From assembly GCA_049840595.1 (NCBI GenBank), contig JASGKO010000014.1:1-64000 (forward strand): a stretch of 64,000 nt of DNA, read 5' to 3'. Below the pieces are notes generated by a model, which had not been told where the DNA came from, ran no database searches, and worked only from the letters and a program-made list of their open reading frames with translations. The stretch is from JASGKO01 sp049840595. GTDB taxonomy: Bacteria > Verrucomicrobiota > Verrucomicrobiia > Chthoniobacterales > Chthoniobacteraceae. Both the position numbers and the translations under genes were made by a program. Shown one piece after another: positions 1 through 10,962 of the stretch (position 1 is the stretch's first letter; each line of letters begins with the position of its first letter).

Positions 1-68
1 ATGTAGCCTTCGTTCATTACGTATTGCTAAGGTTAATAGGGAAACACGATAGAATCCGAACAGCACCT
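1..68. other. Untrimmed Oxford Nanopore native-barcode adapter (not genomic)
   Basis: Bases 29-36 (AAGGTTAA) and 61-68 (CAGCACCT) are the two constant flanks of Oxford Nanopore native barcodes. The 24 bases between them (37-60, beginning TAGGGAAACACG and ending ATCCGAA) match native barcode NB04 as I remember it. Bases 1-28 resemble the ligation adapter with a few errors and end in ACGTATTGCT. The stretch is A+T-rich and unlike everything after it. Genomic sequence starts at base 69, so this is a contig end and the gene beside it is cut here. The stop codon that appears near base 69 in that gene is created by the junction. Confidence 0.93.
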
Positions 69-840
69 AGTTCACATGATAGGCGCGGGCGAGAAACCAC
101 AGCTTGTCCTGCCCGAGCGGACGCGAATCCTTGAGCATCCCCTCAATGATGGAATTAACGTGCGCCTCCACTTCGGCGAGATTTCTTGGCCAGGGCTTTT
201 GCGCACAGGCGGATTGGCAGGCGGCTCGCCCTGCTCCTCCCCGGCAGGTGGCGTGAAGAAACCGCTCGTCTGCGTATATACGCGATACAGCCCGCGCGTC
301 GCTTCGGTCATTGGCTTTTGGTATTGGTCGAAATTCGTTCCGTAGCCCCAGATGCGACCGCTGGAACGAATTTCAAAATGCAGTTCCGCCTTGCCCTTGG
401 TCATCTCCAGCGGCAGCGGAAATGTATTGTAATACCAGCGCCCAGGGTAGGCGGCGCGGCCATTCGGTGAGTCGAGATCGTCAATATCGCCGAGGTGCCG
501 GCAGCCGACCTGCTTGCCCTCGCAGTAGAGGAAAAGCCGATCCACACTCCGGTCGCTGCCCCAGAAACGGGCGGTGAAATCGTCTGCTTTCTCCGTCCAC
601 CTTCATCGTGAAGGAAACCGTCCCGCCATCCCAACTCACGGGATTTTTAGGATTCAACACTCGCATGGGCTCGCCCAGGCCGCCCGTGGAGATATCGCTG
701 AGCGCGGCGGTAACCGCGTGCGTTTTCTCGGAGTCGGGCTGGCCAAAAGCGAGGGTATCTGTAATGGCATCCTGCGCCCACCCCATGGAAGAAAAGGCTC
801 CGAGACAAAAAGCGACGAGTGGAGTGCGGATGGATTTCAT
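69..840 (-). CDS. Secreted beta-rich protein of unrecognised family, cut by contig end
   Basis: The product starts with a clear signal peptide (MKSIRTPLVAFCLGAFSSMGWA) at 840. A mostly beta-stranded region follows, with motifs FTARFWGSD, RHLGDIDDLD and SSGRIWGYG, then a helical stretch (NLAEVEAHVNSIIEG) that runs off the contig. Two frame changes, near base 588 and base 193, must be joined to read it; both joins give sensible continuous protein, so they are likely sequencing indels. I do not recognise the family. Only 19 bases separate it from the upstream serine-hydrolase gene, and it is last in a minus-strand run of polysaccharide-degradation genes, which suggests an extracytoplasmic role in the same pathway. 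Function unknown. Confidence 0.7.
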
Positions 841-859
841 AAATAAATACTGCGGAGAT

Positions 860-1949
860 TCAATGGCTCGGATCGGCGTCGGAAAGCGCCTCGCGCACCA
901 GCATGGGAATCACGGGGCTGCCGTAGAAGGAACTGAAGTGATCCTTTTTCGTGGCGTTCACCTCGACATGGGTGATGAAAAAACCATAAACGCCGTGAAC
1001 TTTGTCAATCCATGGGTAAGCGCCCGCCCAGCTCGGGCTGCTGATCAGCACGGCATTGCCCTGGGCGTCGAGTTCCTCACGCCATTCGCCGAGGCCGTAG
1101 ATGCCGTGGTGCTTTGCGCCGCGGGCGCGTTCGACAAACTCCTTGCCCAGGACTCACGTGGGCCTGGCGTACCTGGTCGGCCTGCATCTCGCGAATGGCG
1201 CTGGCGGAAAGCACGTGCCTTCCAGCATAGACGCCGCCGTGAAAGATCATGGAGAGGAGATGCTCGTAATCGGGCAGCGTGCTGCGGGCGCCGCCGCCCA
1301 GCATCGGAGCATGGCCGGCCTGCTTCGTATCCACGGGGGTGAAGTGCGTATTTTGCATCGCACAGGGGCGGGCAATCTTTTCCTGGAAAAGCGTTTCCGA
1401 ATCCTTCCCCGTCGCCAGCTCAGCCATCCGCCCGGCAACCTGCATCGCGAGCCCGCCATACTCGAACTCCGCGCCCGGCGCATGCAACGGGGCCAGCGGG
1501 GCGAGGTGTTTTACCGATTCCGCCAGTGACTGGTAGGCGTCCACCGGATTGCCCTCCGGCTGATAAGGCGGATAGCCGGAGGTCGAGAAGCTGGCGCAGC
1601 GTAGCAGCACCCTTGGGGTCGTGCTGCAATTCCGGCACCCACTTTGAAAGCCGGATCGTCCCAAGAAAGTTTCCCCTCGTCCACCACTGCAGCGATCGTG
1701 GCTGCCGCCAACCACTTTCCGGAAGAGGCGATGTAAACCACCGTGTCGGGCCGGTAGTTACCGAATACCTTTTCGTGCAGAACGCCCTGGCGATTACAGA
1801 CGATCAGCCCCGCGCCGTGGTAGTAGCGCTTTGTTCACCCACGCCTGGATTTGCAAATCGGTCGTGGAAAAATCCGCCGCCGCCCAAGCGGAGAAGCATG
1901 GGAGCACGGCAGAGAAAAGCAGGGCGAAAATGGATGGTTGAAGGGGCAT
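860..1949 (-). CDS. Secreted beta-lactamase-family (class C-like) serine hydrolase
   Basis: A signal peptide (MPLQPSIFALLFSAVLPC...) starts at 1949. The SxxK nucleophile motif of class C-like serine hydrolases and esterases is visible as IASSGKWLAAA. It is followed by a Tyr motif region (FEYGGLAMQVAGRM) where many relatives have YxN, and a C-terminal WAGAYPWID segment that occupies the usual third-motif position. Rebuilt length is about 363 residues, normal for the family. At least three frame changes (near 1815, 1600 and 1080-1140) interrupt the reading frame; each flanking segment is conserved-looking, so they are probably indel errors. In a carbohydrate locus this is more plausibly an esterase removing acyl groups than an antibiotic-resistance enzyme. 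Substrate cannot be told from sequence. Confidence 0.8.
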
Positions 1950-2054
1950 GTTAAAAATGGGTCGAAACACATTTTGTTATGCCCATACAAACCCGCATCC
2001 AGCCCGAAAGGCCCGTCCTTTGTCTGCTTACATTGTTAGACATCCGAAACACGG

Positions 2055-3486
2055 TCAACGAGTCCCCGGCACGACAAAGGTATTCACCGAGTGCGCAGGC
2101 AGCGTAGCCGTGAAGGTGCCTTCGGAACGGCCCGCCACGGCCAGGACTGCGGCAAATGGTTTGTTCGACGAGTTGGCCACTTCGAAAACCGTGGAGCCAT
2201 CCGGATTTACGAACGCCATCTTGTCCCCCCATGGACCGGTTACGAGCACCCGTTTCGCCCCGGGTTTCACGTAATGGCTGAAATGCTGCATCGACGTAGA
2301 ACTCACCATTGTAAGTGACCCTGCCACTGGCGCGCTCAATCGTGATGAGGGCGTTTTGCCGCCATTTCCGGTGCTCATTCCGGTTTCATCAAGCACCATG
2401 TTCCAGGCGAAATAGCTGCCCGCTCCATTCATCGAGGTAATGCTTGATCAGGCTGTAGAGACGCTTCGCATCATCCCAGGAATTCCGCCCCTGTTGCATT
2501 CCGTCTCCGATTGCATGAGCCTTTTGCCGGGAAACAACGCGGTGGGCCTGCTGATGAGATTCGCGCTTGTCGTATTGAAAGGAGAGGCCGGTAATGAACG
2601 CATTCGCCTTCAAGGAGTCACCGAGCACGGTGGCAGCGCGGTCGTTGAGCGTTGTCGCCGCCATTGAACGGATCGCCGTTGAGGGTCCCGAGCCAAAGCT
2701 CGATCGTTCGTTTTCCGGTCGCGCAGGATCGGCCCAAGATAGTCGGCAATGAACTCGCGCAGTTGGTCTCCGGTCCACAGGCAGCTCGGATACGGGCTGA
2801 GAATGTTCGACTCAGTTCTGCGGCATCAACGCGAAAAGAGGCACGCCCTCCGCACGGTAGGCTTCCACCCAGCGGGTGAGATAATTCGCATAGCTGTGGA
2901 GGATGGCCGGCTCCCATTTGTAGCGACCCCTTGCTGTAGTTATCGTTCGTCTTCATCCACGCGGGCGGACTCCACGGCGAGCCCCAGCACTGGAGCGTGG
3001 GCCGCACCGCAAGCGCCGCTTTGAGATAGGGAATGAGATCCTTGTGGTCCCGCTCGAGGGAGAAATGATTTAACGCCAGGTCGCCCGGCGTGTCGTCCAG
3101 GGAATAGGCATCGAGGGCAAAATCGCTCGCGCCAATGGGGATTCGCCCCATGGTGAAGGCACAGCCCGCATCGCCGAACAAAGCGGCGAGCACCTTGCGC
3201 GATCAGCCGCCGAAGCCTTGCCCAGGGCTTCCCAGCCGGCTTCGTTGAAGCAACCACCAAAGCCATCCATCGTCTGATCGGTGCGCTGCGGCACCACCTG
3301 CAACTGCGGCGGCACCTCGGGATCAGCCGCCGTCAGGACCGGAGCGGACATTTCCTGCCACGGCTGGGCAGCCGTGCTGCAAATCCACGTCACGGTGGAA
3401 TTGGCGGCATGGGAAAATACCGGCAACGTGGCCAGACAACTGGCCATCAAACAACGAAAAGTGCGAAGGGGTGTGGGCAGACTCAT
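2055..3486 (-). CDS. GH30 family glycoside hydrolase (glucosylceramidase-like), secreted
   Basis: The N-terminus is a signal peptide ending FSHA. The motif DQTMDGFGGCFNEAGW and the stretch FGDAGCAFTMGRIPIGASDF are typical of GH30 retaining beta-glycosidases. The acid/base Glu lies in MPQNE (near base 2810), where one extra base splits N from E. The nucleophile Glu lies in LMQSETEC (near base 2505). A C-terminal beta-sandwich (residues about 380-476, ending HSVNTFVVPGTR) completes the fold. Rebuilt length is about 476 residues, typical for GH30. Several frameshifts interrupt it. Family members cut beta-1,6-glucans, xylans or glucosylceramide; the neighbours favour a plant-polysaccharide substrate. 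A 72-base gap to the upstream gene suits one operon. Confidence 0.88.
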
Positions 3487-3558
3487 GGGGTATACCCATG
3501 AGCTTTTGCCCGATGGACTTCAACTTCGGCAAGCCTGTTCCATCGCCACTAAGGCACT

Positions 3559-5639
3559 TTAGCGTTCCAGATAGATCGCCGAATGCGCAGCCAGCCAGCC
3601 GGGAGCGGAAGGCACAAGTTCGATGCTCCGCTTCGCGTTCAAGCCGCTGAGATCGAGCGGGCTGGAGCGGTGGTTGACGATGATCTGCTGGTCACCAAAG
3701 CGGGCAAATTCCACGCCCTTCACCGGTTTCATCGGTGCGAGCGGTGAAACGCCGGCAATGGCCGCGACTGGCGTCTCCGTCAGCAGGACAATCGGGTGCA
3801 TCTCGCGCTTTCCATATTGCGGCGGAACGATCGGCATCGTGGCGACGCGAGTAAGCGTAGCCATACTCGAAACCGATGGAAATCACGCGGCCTTTTCCGA
3901 CCTCCGTTTTCACCGAGGGCGGCCTGGCCCGACTGGATATAAGTGCCCAACACGGTGCCGCGCTGGAAGGCCACGGTGGACCAGCCGTGCGGGATCACTT
4001 CCTCCTGCCACAAAATGCAATCGAACTCGACATCCTCCCCGACAATCCCAAACGCGCGCTGCGCGAGTTCGCAATGCGGACCGTGGAAGACGGTTCCCCC
4101 CTCGGTCGCGAATTGTTTCACCGCCGCCTCGAGCACGGCATTGTCGCCGAGATCGTAGAGCGAATTGTGCGGAATCGCGAGGTGCTGATAGCCTGCCAGC
4201 ACCCCGCCACCACTTGATCGGGGTGCACGACATCCACATGCCAGCCGAGATCGGTGAATTGGGAATACCAGCCGAGCAGATCCATTCGATGGCGGCCCTC
4301 CGGATACCACCTCAAGCGGCTCGTAAAGGCTGATCTCAGCGGGGAAGAGCACCGCCACCTCCTTCGCGCGCGGCGCGTTGAGGAGCGGAATCACCTTCGC
4401 TGCCCAATTCATTGCCCGCCCGCAGCGAGTCCTTGAACAGCTCATCCATACGGAACATCACCCCGCCGTCGTCGAGACCGCTGTAGCCATAGATGTGCAG
4501 GCCGGTGGCGCCATTGGCAATGTGCGTGGCAATGCACTCGGCGGGAGGCACGACACGATAGATATCGCCATTGATATGGCGCCCCAGATAGAGGCCACCG
4601 GTAAACGGACGGTGCGAATTTGCATTGCGCGCGATCGGGCCTCTCGACGCTTAGCGCCATGGCATCGGCACGGTTGTCGGCGTTCAGCGGCGAGCCAATG
4701 AGAGCACGCCATCGACATGCTCGGCGCAGCGATACACATCGAGTCCACGCTGACCCGTCTGCCAGTCCACCTGCCCCGGTGGATTGAAGAAATAGCCCCA
4801 CTGGTGCAGCAGCGGTTCGATGAAGAGCTTCGGCTCCAGCGTGCGCCAGTGCTTCTTCATGGAGGCGAGATATTCCAGCAGCACCCCGGCGAGATGAGTC
4901 TGGTTATCCACCCACTTGTAAATCGGCCGTCCGCCCCGGCGAAGTCCGCTGCCGTGGGGCCGGGCACACCCGACCCAGTTCAATTCCTTCGGGGCGCAGC
5001 CAGTATTCCGCCGGCTGCAAATCGGCGAAAGATTTTGCCGCGAGGCCGTAGCGTTCATTGAGCTTTTCAATCGAGCCGCCGTAGCGCTGCTCCAGCCAGG
5101 AAAGATATTTCGTGCGTCCCCTCTTCGTCGAAGCTCGGCTTCGGGATCGGCTCGAACATCGTCTGCATGATGATTCGCCCATCCGCCTTGGTGCGCATGC
5201 CCTTGCCATACAGCTTCAGTAAGCCGCCCACGTGCTCCACCATCGTGGCCTGCGCCTTCGGCGACCAGTATTTGTAGGTCCCCATCGGCTGGCCATTCGG
5301 GCGCATCGGCTCCTCGCCGCGGACTGGCGGGACGCTGCGGATATTGGGATAGAGATTGTCGCCGCACAGGTAGAGCGCGAGGCAGGAGTAATCAATCCCA
5401 TGCTTCGCCATCTCCTCCATCATGAACTCGTGCATCGCCACATACTGGCTCGCCGGTTCGCCTCGATAGCGGGCAAAGAAATCCTCCCACGCCTTGGAGT
5501 CGAGGTTGATGCTGTTGAAGCCCAGCGAAGCCACATCGGCGATGCCTTTGCGGGTGGCTTCAAAGTCGCTGTAGAACGGCTCGAAGAAATTGCCGAACCA
5601 GATGCTGAGGAAGGGTAGATTGCTGTTTGCAGTGCTCAT
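3559..5639 (-). CDS. GH42-like beta-galactosidase-type glycoside hydrolase
   Basis: Starting at 5639 (MSTANSNLPFLSIWFGNFFE), the product has a TIM-barrel-like N-terminal half with FEPFYSDFEATRKGIADV and YGLAAKSFADLQPAEYW. A glutamine-amidotransferase-like middle domain follows (VAVLFPAEISLYEPLEV, then LAGYQHLAIPHNSLYDLGDN and GGTVFHGPHCELAQRAFG), as in the trimerisation domain of GH42 enzymes, and then a beta-sandwich end. Rebuilt length is about 693 residues. No signal peptide is visible, so it probably acts in the cytoplasm on imported oligosaccharides. It contains five or more frame changes. The start is only six bases from the stop of the upstream GH39 gene, so the two are probably co-transcribed. 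The exact GH family and the catalytic pair are not certain from sequence alone. Confidence 0.72.
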
Positions 5640-5645
5640 AGTGGA

Positions 5646-7232
5646 TTAAATTTCGCGAATGGAGATCACCGTCCAGGGTTCGATCCCGGCGGTGAAAGTG
5701 AAGGTTCCATCGGCAGCGATGGGAAAAATCTGTTGTCGGGTGGCCCGTGCGGCCACCCGGAGTTGCCGGGTCTGCTCGCGCGTCGGGGCCTCCGGCTTGC
5801 CCATGCTTTCCCAGGCCGCGAGGGCGTTGCCATGGGCCTTGTCGAGGGTCTCCACGAGCACCTGGGTTCCCGCCTTCAAGCCGGTCCACGTCACGTTCAG
5901 CAACTCTGGCTGGCCGCAAGCGAGCGTTTCCTCGGCTTTCGCCGGAGAAGCAAAGGAGGCGGGCACCGACTCCCTGACCTCCACGGGGTAATGCCAGGCG
6001 AGAGCGGAAAGTTTGCCGGTGGCTTTCGCCCGCGTCACAATCGTCGCCTCACTCCGGGCCACCACCTCATTGCCCAAAGTATTCAACAGGCGATAGGCGT
6101 GGAAGACCGGCTTCACGATGCCCTGCAAGTTGATCATTCCGAACCCGCCATGGAAAAGGGTATCCCCGGCTCCGCCTTCTTCAAAGATATCGGTAAAGGT
6201 CCAGTAGGACAAGGAGTCCACCGTCTCCAGTGCGGAAGCATTCACCTTCACCACATAAGTCGCTGCCTGCAAAAAGTCGTGCGTAAAATCCCGCGGGGAA
6301 GAGCTGGAACTCCACTCCGTGCAATGGATCTCCGCTTCGGGAAAGGCACTTTCCTGCACGATCTGGCGAACCAGCGCCAGATCGGCGGAGTCGCGCCTAC
6401 CTCGCGGGTGCTTTTTTTGAACTCCCCGGGGGTATGTTCATCCAGGGCCCAGTCGGTTGGATAAGGATGGCAGGAAACAAAATCCACCGGCAGCTTCTCC
6501 CGTTCACAATACGCGAGAAATTGCCGCACCCAGACCGGCTGCCAGTCGAGCGCATTGATCTCCGCTGCCCCGGTCACCACTTTATGGCAATTGGTATCCT
6601 CAGTTTCGCCGTCAAAGCGGGCATCGGGCACGAAATTGCTGGTCGCGGGCCCGCCCACTCGCAGCCCCGGGTCGATCGTCTTCAACCCCTGTACCGTAAC
6701 GCGATAGAGCTCAAAATACTCGCTTTTGGTCCCACGAAAAAAGGGGGCGAGATTCGGCTCATTCCAGACCTCAAAGTACCAGGTTGCGCACTTCCTCGAT
6801 CCCATAGCGGGCGATCCAATGGCGAACGGTGCGCTCCACCAACTCGCCCCATTTCGTAACATCTGTTGGCGGCGCTCCATTGCCCCTCCACCAAAAAACC
6901 GTGCCGGTCTCCCGGGCCAGATCCTTCGGGCAGAAACCAAATTCCACGAAGGGTCGGATCCCCATTTCCAACAGGGCATCGAAGAGCGCATCCACGTATT
7001 GGAAGTTATAAACCGCCCGCCCATTCTCCAGGCGATAGACGAACATGTCGTCATGATAGAGGCCGTGGAAGCGCACATACTTGAAGCCGCACTCCGCAAT
7101 CGCAAACTTCAACTGCTGCTGCCAGTCGGCCCGCAACCCTTCGTTGGCACGACCAGCCCCGACGCACCGGCTCCAGAAATGGGAGAAGGGCGTTCCCTCG
7201 CTGCGAGCATCGGCAACAACACTAATCGGCAT
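5646..7232 (-). CDS. GH39 family beta-xylosidase-like glycoside hydrolase
   Basis: The N-terminal segment (SHFWSRCVGAGRANEGLRAD, then GFKYVRFHGLYHDDMFVY) is the standard opening of GH39 enzymes. The acid/base Glu is in YFEVWNEPNLAPFF and the nucleophile Glu in IHCTEWSSSSSPRD, so both catalytic residues are present. A C-terminal beta domain ends at VISIREI. Rebuilt length is about 528 residues. Frame changes occur near 6780 and 6370-6420. There is no signal peptide, so it likely acts inside the cell on xylo-oligosaccharides. GH39 also contains alpha-L-iduronidases; the bacterial-type motifs and locus favour beta-xylosidase. Confidence 0.88.
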
Positions 7233-7326
7233 AAACGGGAAGGGCGCGAATCAATGCCGAAAGTTCGGGGAGGTTGGCAGTGGAAACGAAGACATTGTTT
7301 GCTTACACGATAAACCAACCACCGCC

Positions 7327-10300
7327 TCACGGTGCGGCATTGGCCGTTTCCTCCTCGAGGAGCAATTTACCATCCCTGGTTTCACGAATGCTGGCACTGA
7401 TCGCTTTTCCATCGCCGGCAAAGTTGTGCAGCGTAATCTCCTGCACACGTCCATCCGTGAGTTCCACCCGAAGCTGATCCGCATCGGTAGCCACTGCGGA
7501 TTTCACCACATGCTGGGTCTCGAATGGCTCGATGAGGGTAATAAAACGGGCGTCCTTGCCTTCGGAACGCACCGCATAGACTTTCCGCCGCTGGGTTTCG
7601 TCGCCCAGCGGATAATCGCCACCGAGCCGTGGTCGAAGCGCACCGCCTCCACCCCGCTCAAATCCACCTGGACAAGGCCGGGCTGCGCCACATTCTGCGG
7701 TTGCCCGGGCGTCGCCTGCTTTTTGCTCCATCCCCACGATTTTCACCGGACCGCCGGCGTAGTCCTTTCCAGCTTCTTTCGGCTGCAGCACATTGACGAA
7801 TTTCACTGGCAATTTGCTGAGCGGAATCTCTTCCCCACTCTTCGTCACCACGCGGGCATTCGCCCAGAAAACCGTCGGCAATTTCGATTCTTCCACCTTC
7901 GTCTGGAGCTGCAATTGCTTTACTCCGGCCACCGGAACGTCGATCTGCGCCTTGCCCAAAATCCACGCGCCTATTTTCCCCTCGGCCAGCGTCTTTCCAT
8001 CGCCGGAGACAGTGTAATACAACTTCTTCTCCACGTGAAAAAACTCCGGCGCGGCTCCCACCATTACGTCCTGCGCCTTCGGCCAGAGACTGTGAACGTC
8101 CAGCTTCAGGACTCCGTCTTCATTCGCAATCGAGCGCGAGCCCTCGTTGTCTGCCCCCGGGCCCCAGCGCTCGGTGAAATGCGCCACCGCCGGAGCCTGC
8201 ACGTGGTACCAATCGCAATCGGTGACGAACTGCCCGCTGCTCAGCGGATCGCTATTCCACTGTCCATCATGGCGGACGAACTTTTTCTCAGCCGCGTCGA
8301 TTCCCTCAAAGCCCTTGAGCTGAAGCAGGCTGTCGAAGGTATGCGCTTGCTCGCCTTTCAGATAATCGGCGATCACCACGTAATCGTCCGTCACCAGCAT
8401 CAGGCGGCGTTGTAGCACCGGCTCGGTGTAGCCAGTGAGCGTTCCATAGGCTGGTGGATTGTCGGGAATTGGCACCGACCGTCCTTCCCGCCACATCTTC
8501 TCGGCAAACGTCTTCACCGGCACATAATCATAGATCATGCCCCCATAGGGCGGGTAAGACCATTTGGCCGTCGTCTGCACCGCCGTCGCTTGCATCAGCT
8601 TGCCGGTGGAAAAGAGCAGCCGCTCGCCGGGATTGCGGCTCCTGCATTTTCTGGTCCACCACCACCATGTTGTGATTCTCCGAGGTCTGGGTGTAGAACT
8701 TCTACAAATACGGCTCATACACGTAGAAGATCGACTCTGGATTCCAGAAGCTGCGTCCATAGCGCATAAGCGAAAGCAAATCCGTGCGGTCGTAATGGCC
8801 ATGCGCCCAGCCATGCGAACCATAATGCAGCACCGCCTGGATCTGTTGACTGATGGGACGCTTCTCCGTCTGCGAACGCAGCATCACGATCCCCGCGTTG
8901 TCGGCATAAGCGGAGGTGCGATACGACTCGGGCGTTTTCTCCGGCAACTCCGGCACGCCGTAAATGAGATCGCGGTCGGCACCCCCATTCTTGATCAGCG
9001 TGGCGTAAGCCGGATCGCGATAGGCGTAATAGGCGAGTTCCAAGGGCTGGCCGAAGACCTCGGTCCGATTTCCCGCCACCTTGTTCTCCGTGGAATCGTT
9101 CACCCCAAACATCACCCCGCGATAGTCGATGAAGGAGAGCATGCTGTTCCACAAATCCTGGATGCGGCGATAGGGCCGACGAATCGGGCCCCAAATCTCG
9201 TTCGTCATCCCGAACGGACGATTGCTCGTCGCCTTGCCGCCGGAAAGCGTCGTCGTGAGTGCGGCGGTCGGATAGTAACTCGCGGGCAGCCATTGATCTT
9301 TGAAATTCACGCCCCAGGGCTCCAGCGCCAGCGCAACCTGCGTAAACTCGCTCGCGCACCACATGTTGTAACTGATCGTGCACTCGTACCACCAGCCGTC
9401 ATCCATCGTGCCTTTGGCTAGTTGGTCTTGAATTCCGCCCGGGCCGGTAAAAAAGCGGTCGGCCTGCGCCAGATCGCCCATCACCAGCGAGCAGTAAAAC
9501 GCCCCCGTCACTTCGGAGAGGTTCCAGTTGTTGATCGCGCCATCGCGGTTCGCCAGATCCATGGTCCGGATAAGCAGGCGGAAGGTCTGCTCGATCTGCG
9601 CACGATCCGCCTCGCTGAGGACGCCCGAATCGAGGATCATGTCGTAGGACATCGCGTTGTGCTGGAAGAAATGCCCCTCCTGCACCAGCGACTGATTACA
9701 GGCGCGCATGGTCTTCGGATACCCTGCGGCTGGATCGGAGAGCCGCTTCAAAAACAGCGCGACCTTCTCCGCATATTTCTTGTCCCCCGTGAGCTGCCAG
9801 GCCACGGCGTTGGCCATCAGGCCATTTTCACTGGTCGTCGCGAAGACAAACGGGCCCTGGTTGTCATTGGGATCATTCTGCGGCGGCTTCGTGATTTCCG
9901 GCACCGTCCAGCCCTGCGCTGTCTTGAGGAGCTTGTCCTGCTGTTCCTTGGCCCACGGGTAGTGTTTCGCCTTCTCTCGCACTTCATCCCACCCCTCACG
10001 AGTATGCAGGATATAGGGGTGAGGAACCTGGACTGCGGTCGTAAAATCGAGTGTCGCCGCCTCCGCCGCCTGGCCATTGCCAATCGCCTGAAGTTGCTCC
10101 TGCTCATGCCCGCCCAACGGGATATTGCCGGGAATCTGCACGCTCACCTGACAAATCTTGCTTTCTCCCGCCGCCAGATTGAGAGCAGGGGGCTCAACCC
10201 GGGCCACCATCGCCTCCCAACCATGCCGCACCATGGCAAGTGCTACTGCTTGTGGCTCGTCGGTGCAATTGCTTACGGTCACTTCATAATCCACGCGGCC

Positions 10301-10898
10301 ATTGGCAACGGTCGCCTTTCCTGCAACCGGCGTGGACAGCGCAAGCACCGGGCCTTTGACCAGCCGGACATTTTTCAAAAAGAAACCTCCCATGGGCTTC
10401 CCTTCCGAGGTCAGGGCACGCAGGTGAAATTCCTTCACCGCCTGGAGGCTGCGACCGACGCACCTGGTCGAATTGAAAAGCACTCCAGGGCAGCGTGATG
10501 GTACGCCAGCCCTCACCGGTGATTGCAATCGAAGCCAGGCACCCCGGCTTGGGCTTGCTCTCATCCGTGCCTCCATAGGGAACAAACCTCGCCTGCAATT
10601 CCGCGTCCTGCGCCCGGTCCAATTTCAGCTCGAACTGAATCCCATAAAAGCCACTCCAATCTTCCGCGCTGTCGTTCTCCCGGCGGAACCCGTGATTATA
10701 GGAGCCCTTCGGGCCATCGGGGTAACGGAAGACCGCTTCACCATCGCCCTTGAGTTCAGCCACGCCCGCCTGGACATCGAGACCGGACCAGTTGGAAAAA
10801 GCACGCCCACCTACTTCTTTCCATGCCTCAGTGGAGGACGTTTGGGCGAAGAGCAAGGACGGGCAAAACAGGAAAATAAGGGCAAGGGCTTTACGCAT
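7327..10898 (-). CDS. Secreted heparinase II/III-like polysaccharide lyase
   Basis: I chose the start at 10898 because MRKALALIFLFCPSLLFAQ is a clean signal peptide. Residues about 20-170 form a carbohydrate-binding-like beta domain (SGFYGIQFELKLDRAQDAEL, EGWRTITLPWSAF). An alpha/alpha-toroid follows (HFFQHNAMSYDMILDSGVLS, NNWNLSEVTGAFYCSLVMGD), then the heparinase II/III hallmark HYGSHGWAHGHYDRTDLLS and a C-terminal beta-sheet domain (YVVIADYLKGEQAHTFDSLL). Rebuilt length is about 1190 residues, with frame changes near 10480, 8700 and 7700. Family members cleave uronic-acid-containing polysaccharides (alginate, heparin, ulvan-like) by beta-elimination. It is first in the minus-strand run, 94 bases before the GH39 gene. 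The precise PL family is uncertain. Confidence 0.82.
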
Positions 10899-10962
10899 GG
10901 CATGAGGGGCGCGCGGACAATCCACGCGGCAAAACATGCCAGCACCTTTTTAGCAGGGCACC

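Noticed and set aside
5675..5700. T-loop-like sequence GGGTTCGATCCCGG suggesting a tRNA
   Set aside because: It lies inside the GH39 coding sequence (minus strand reads IEPWTV) and no acceptor, D or anticodon arms can be formed around it.
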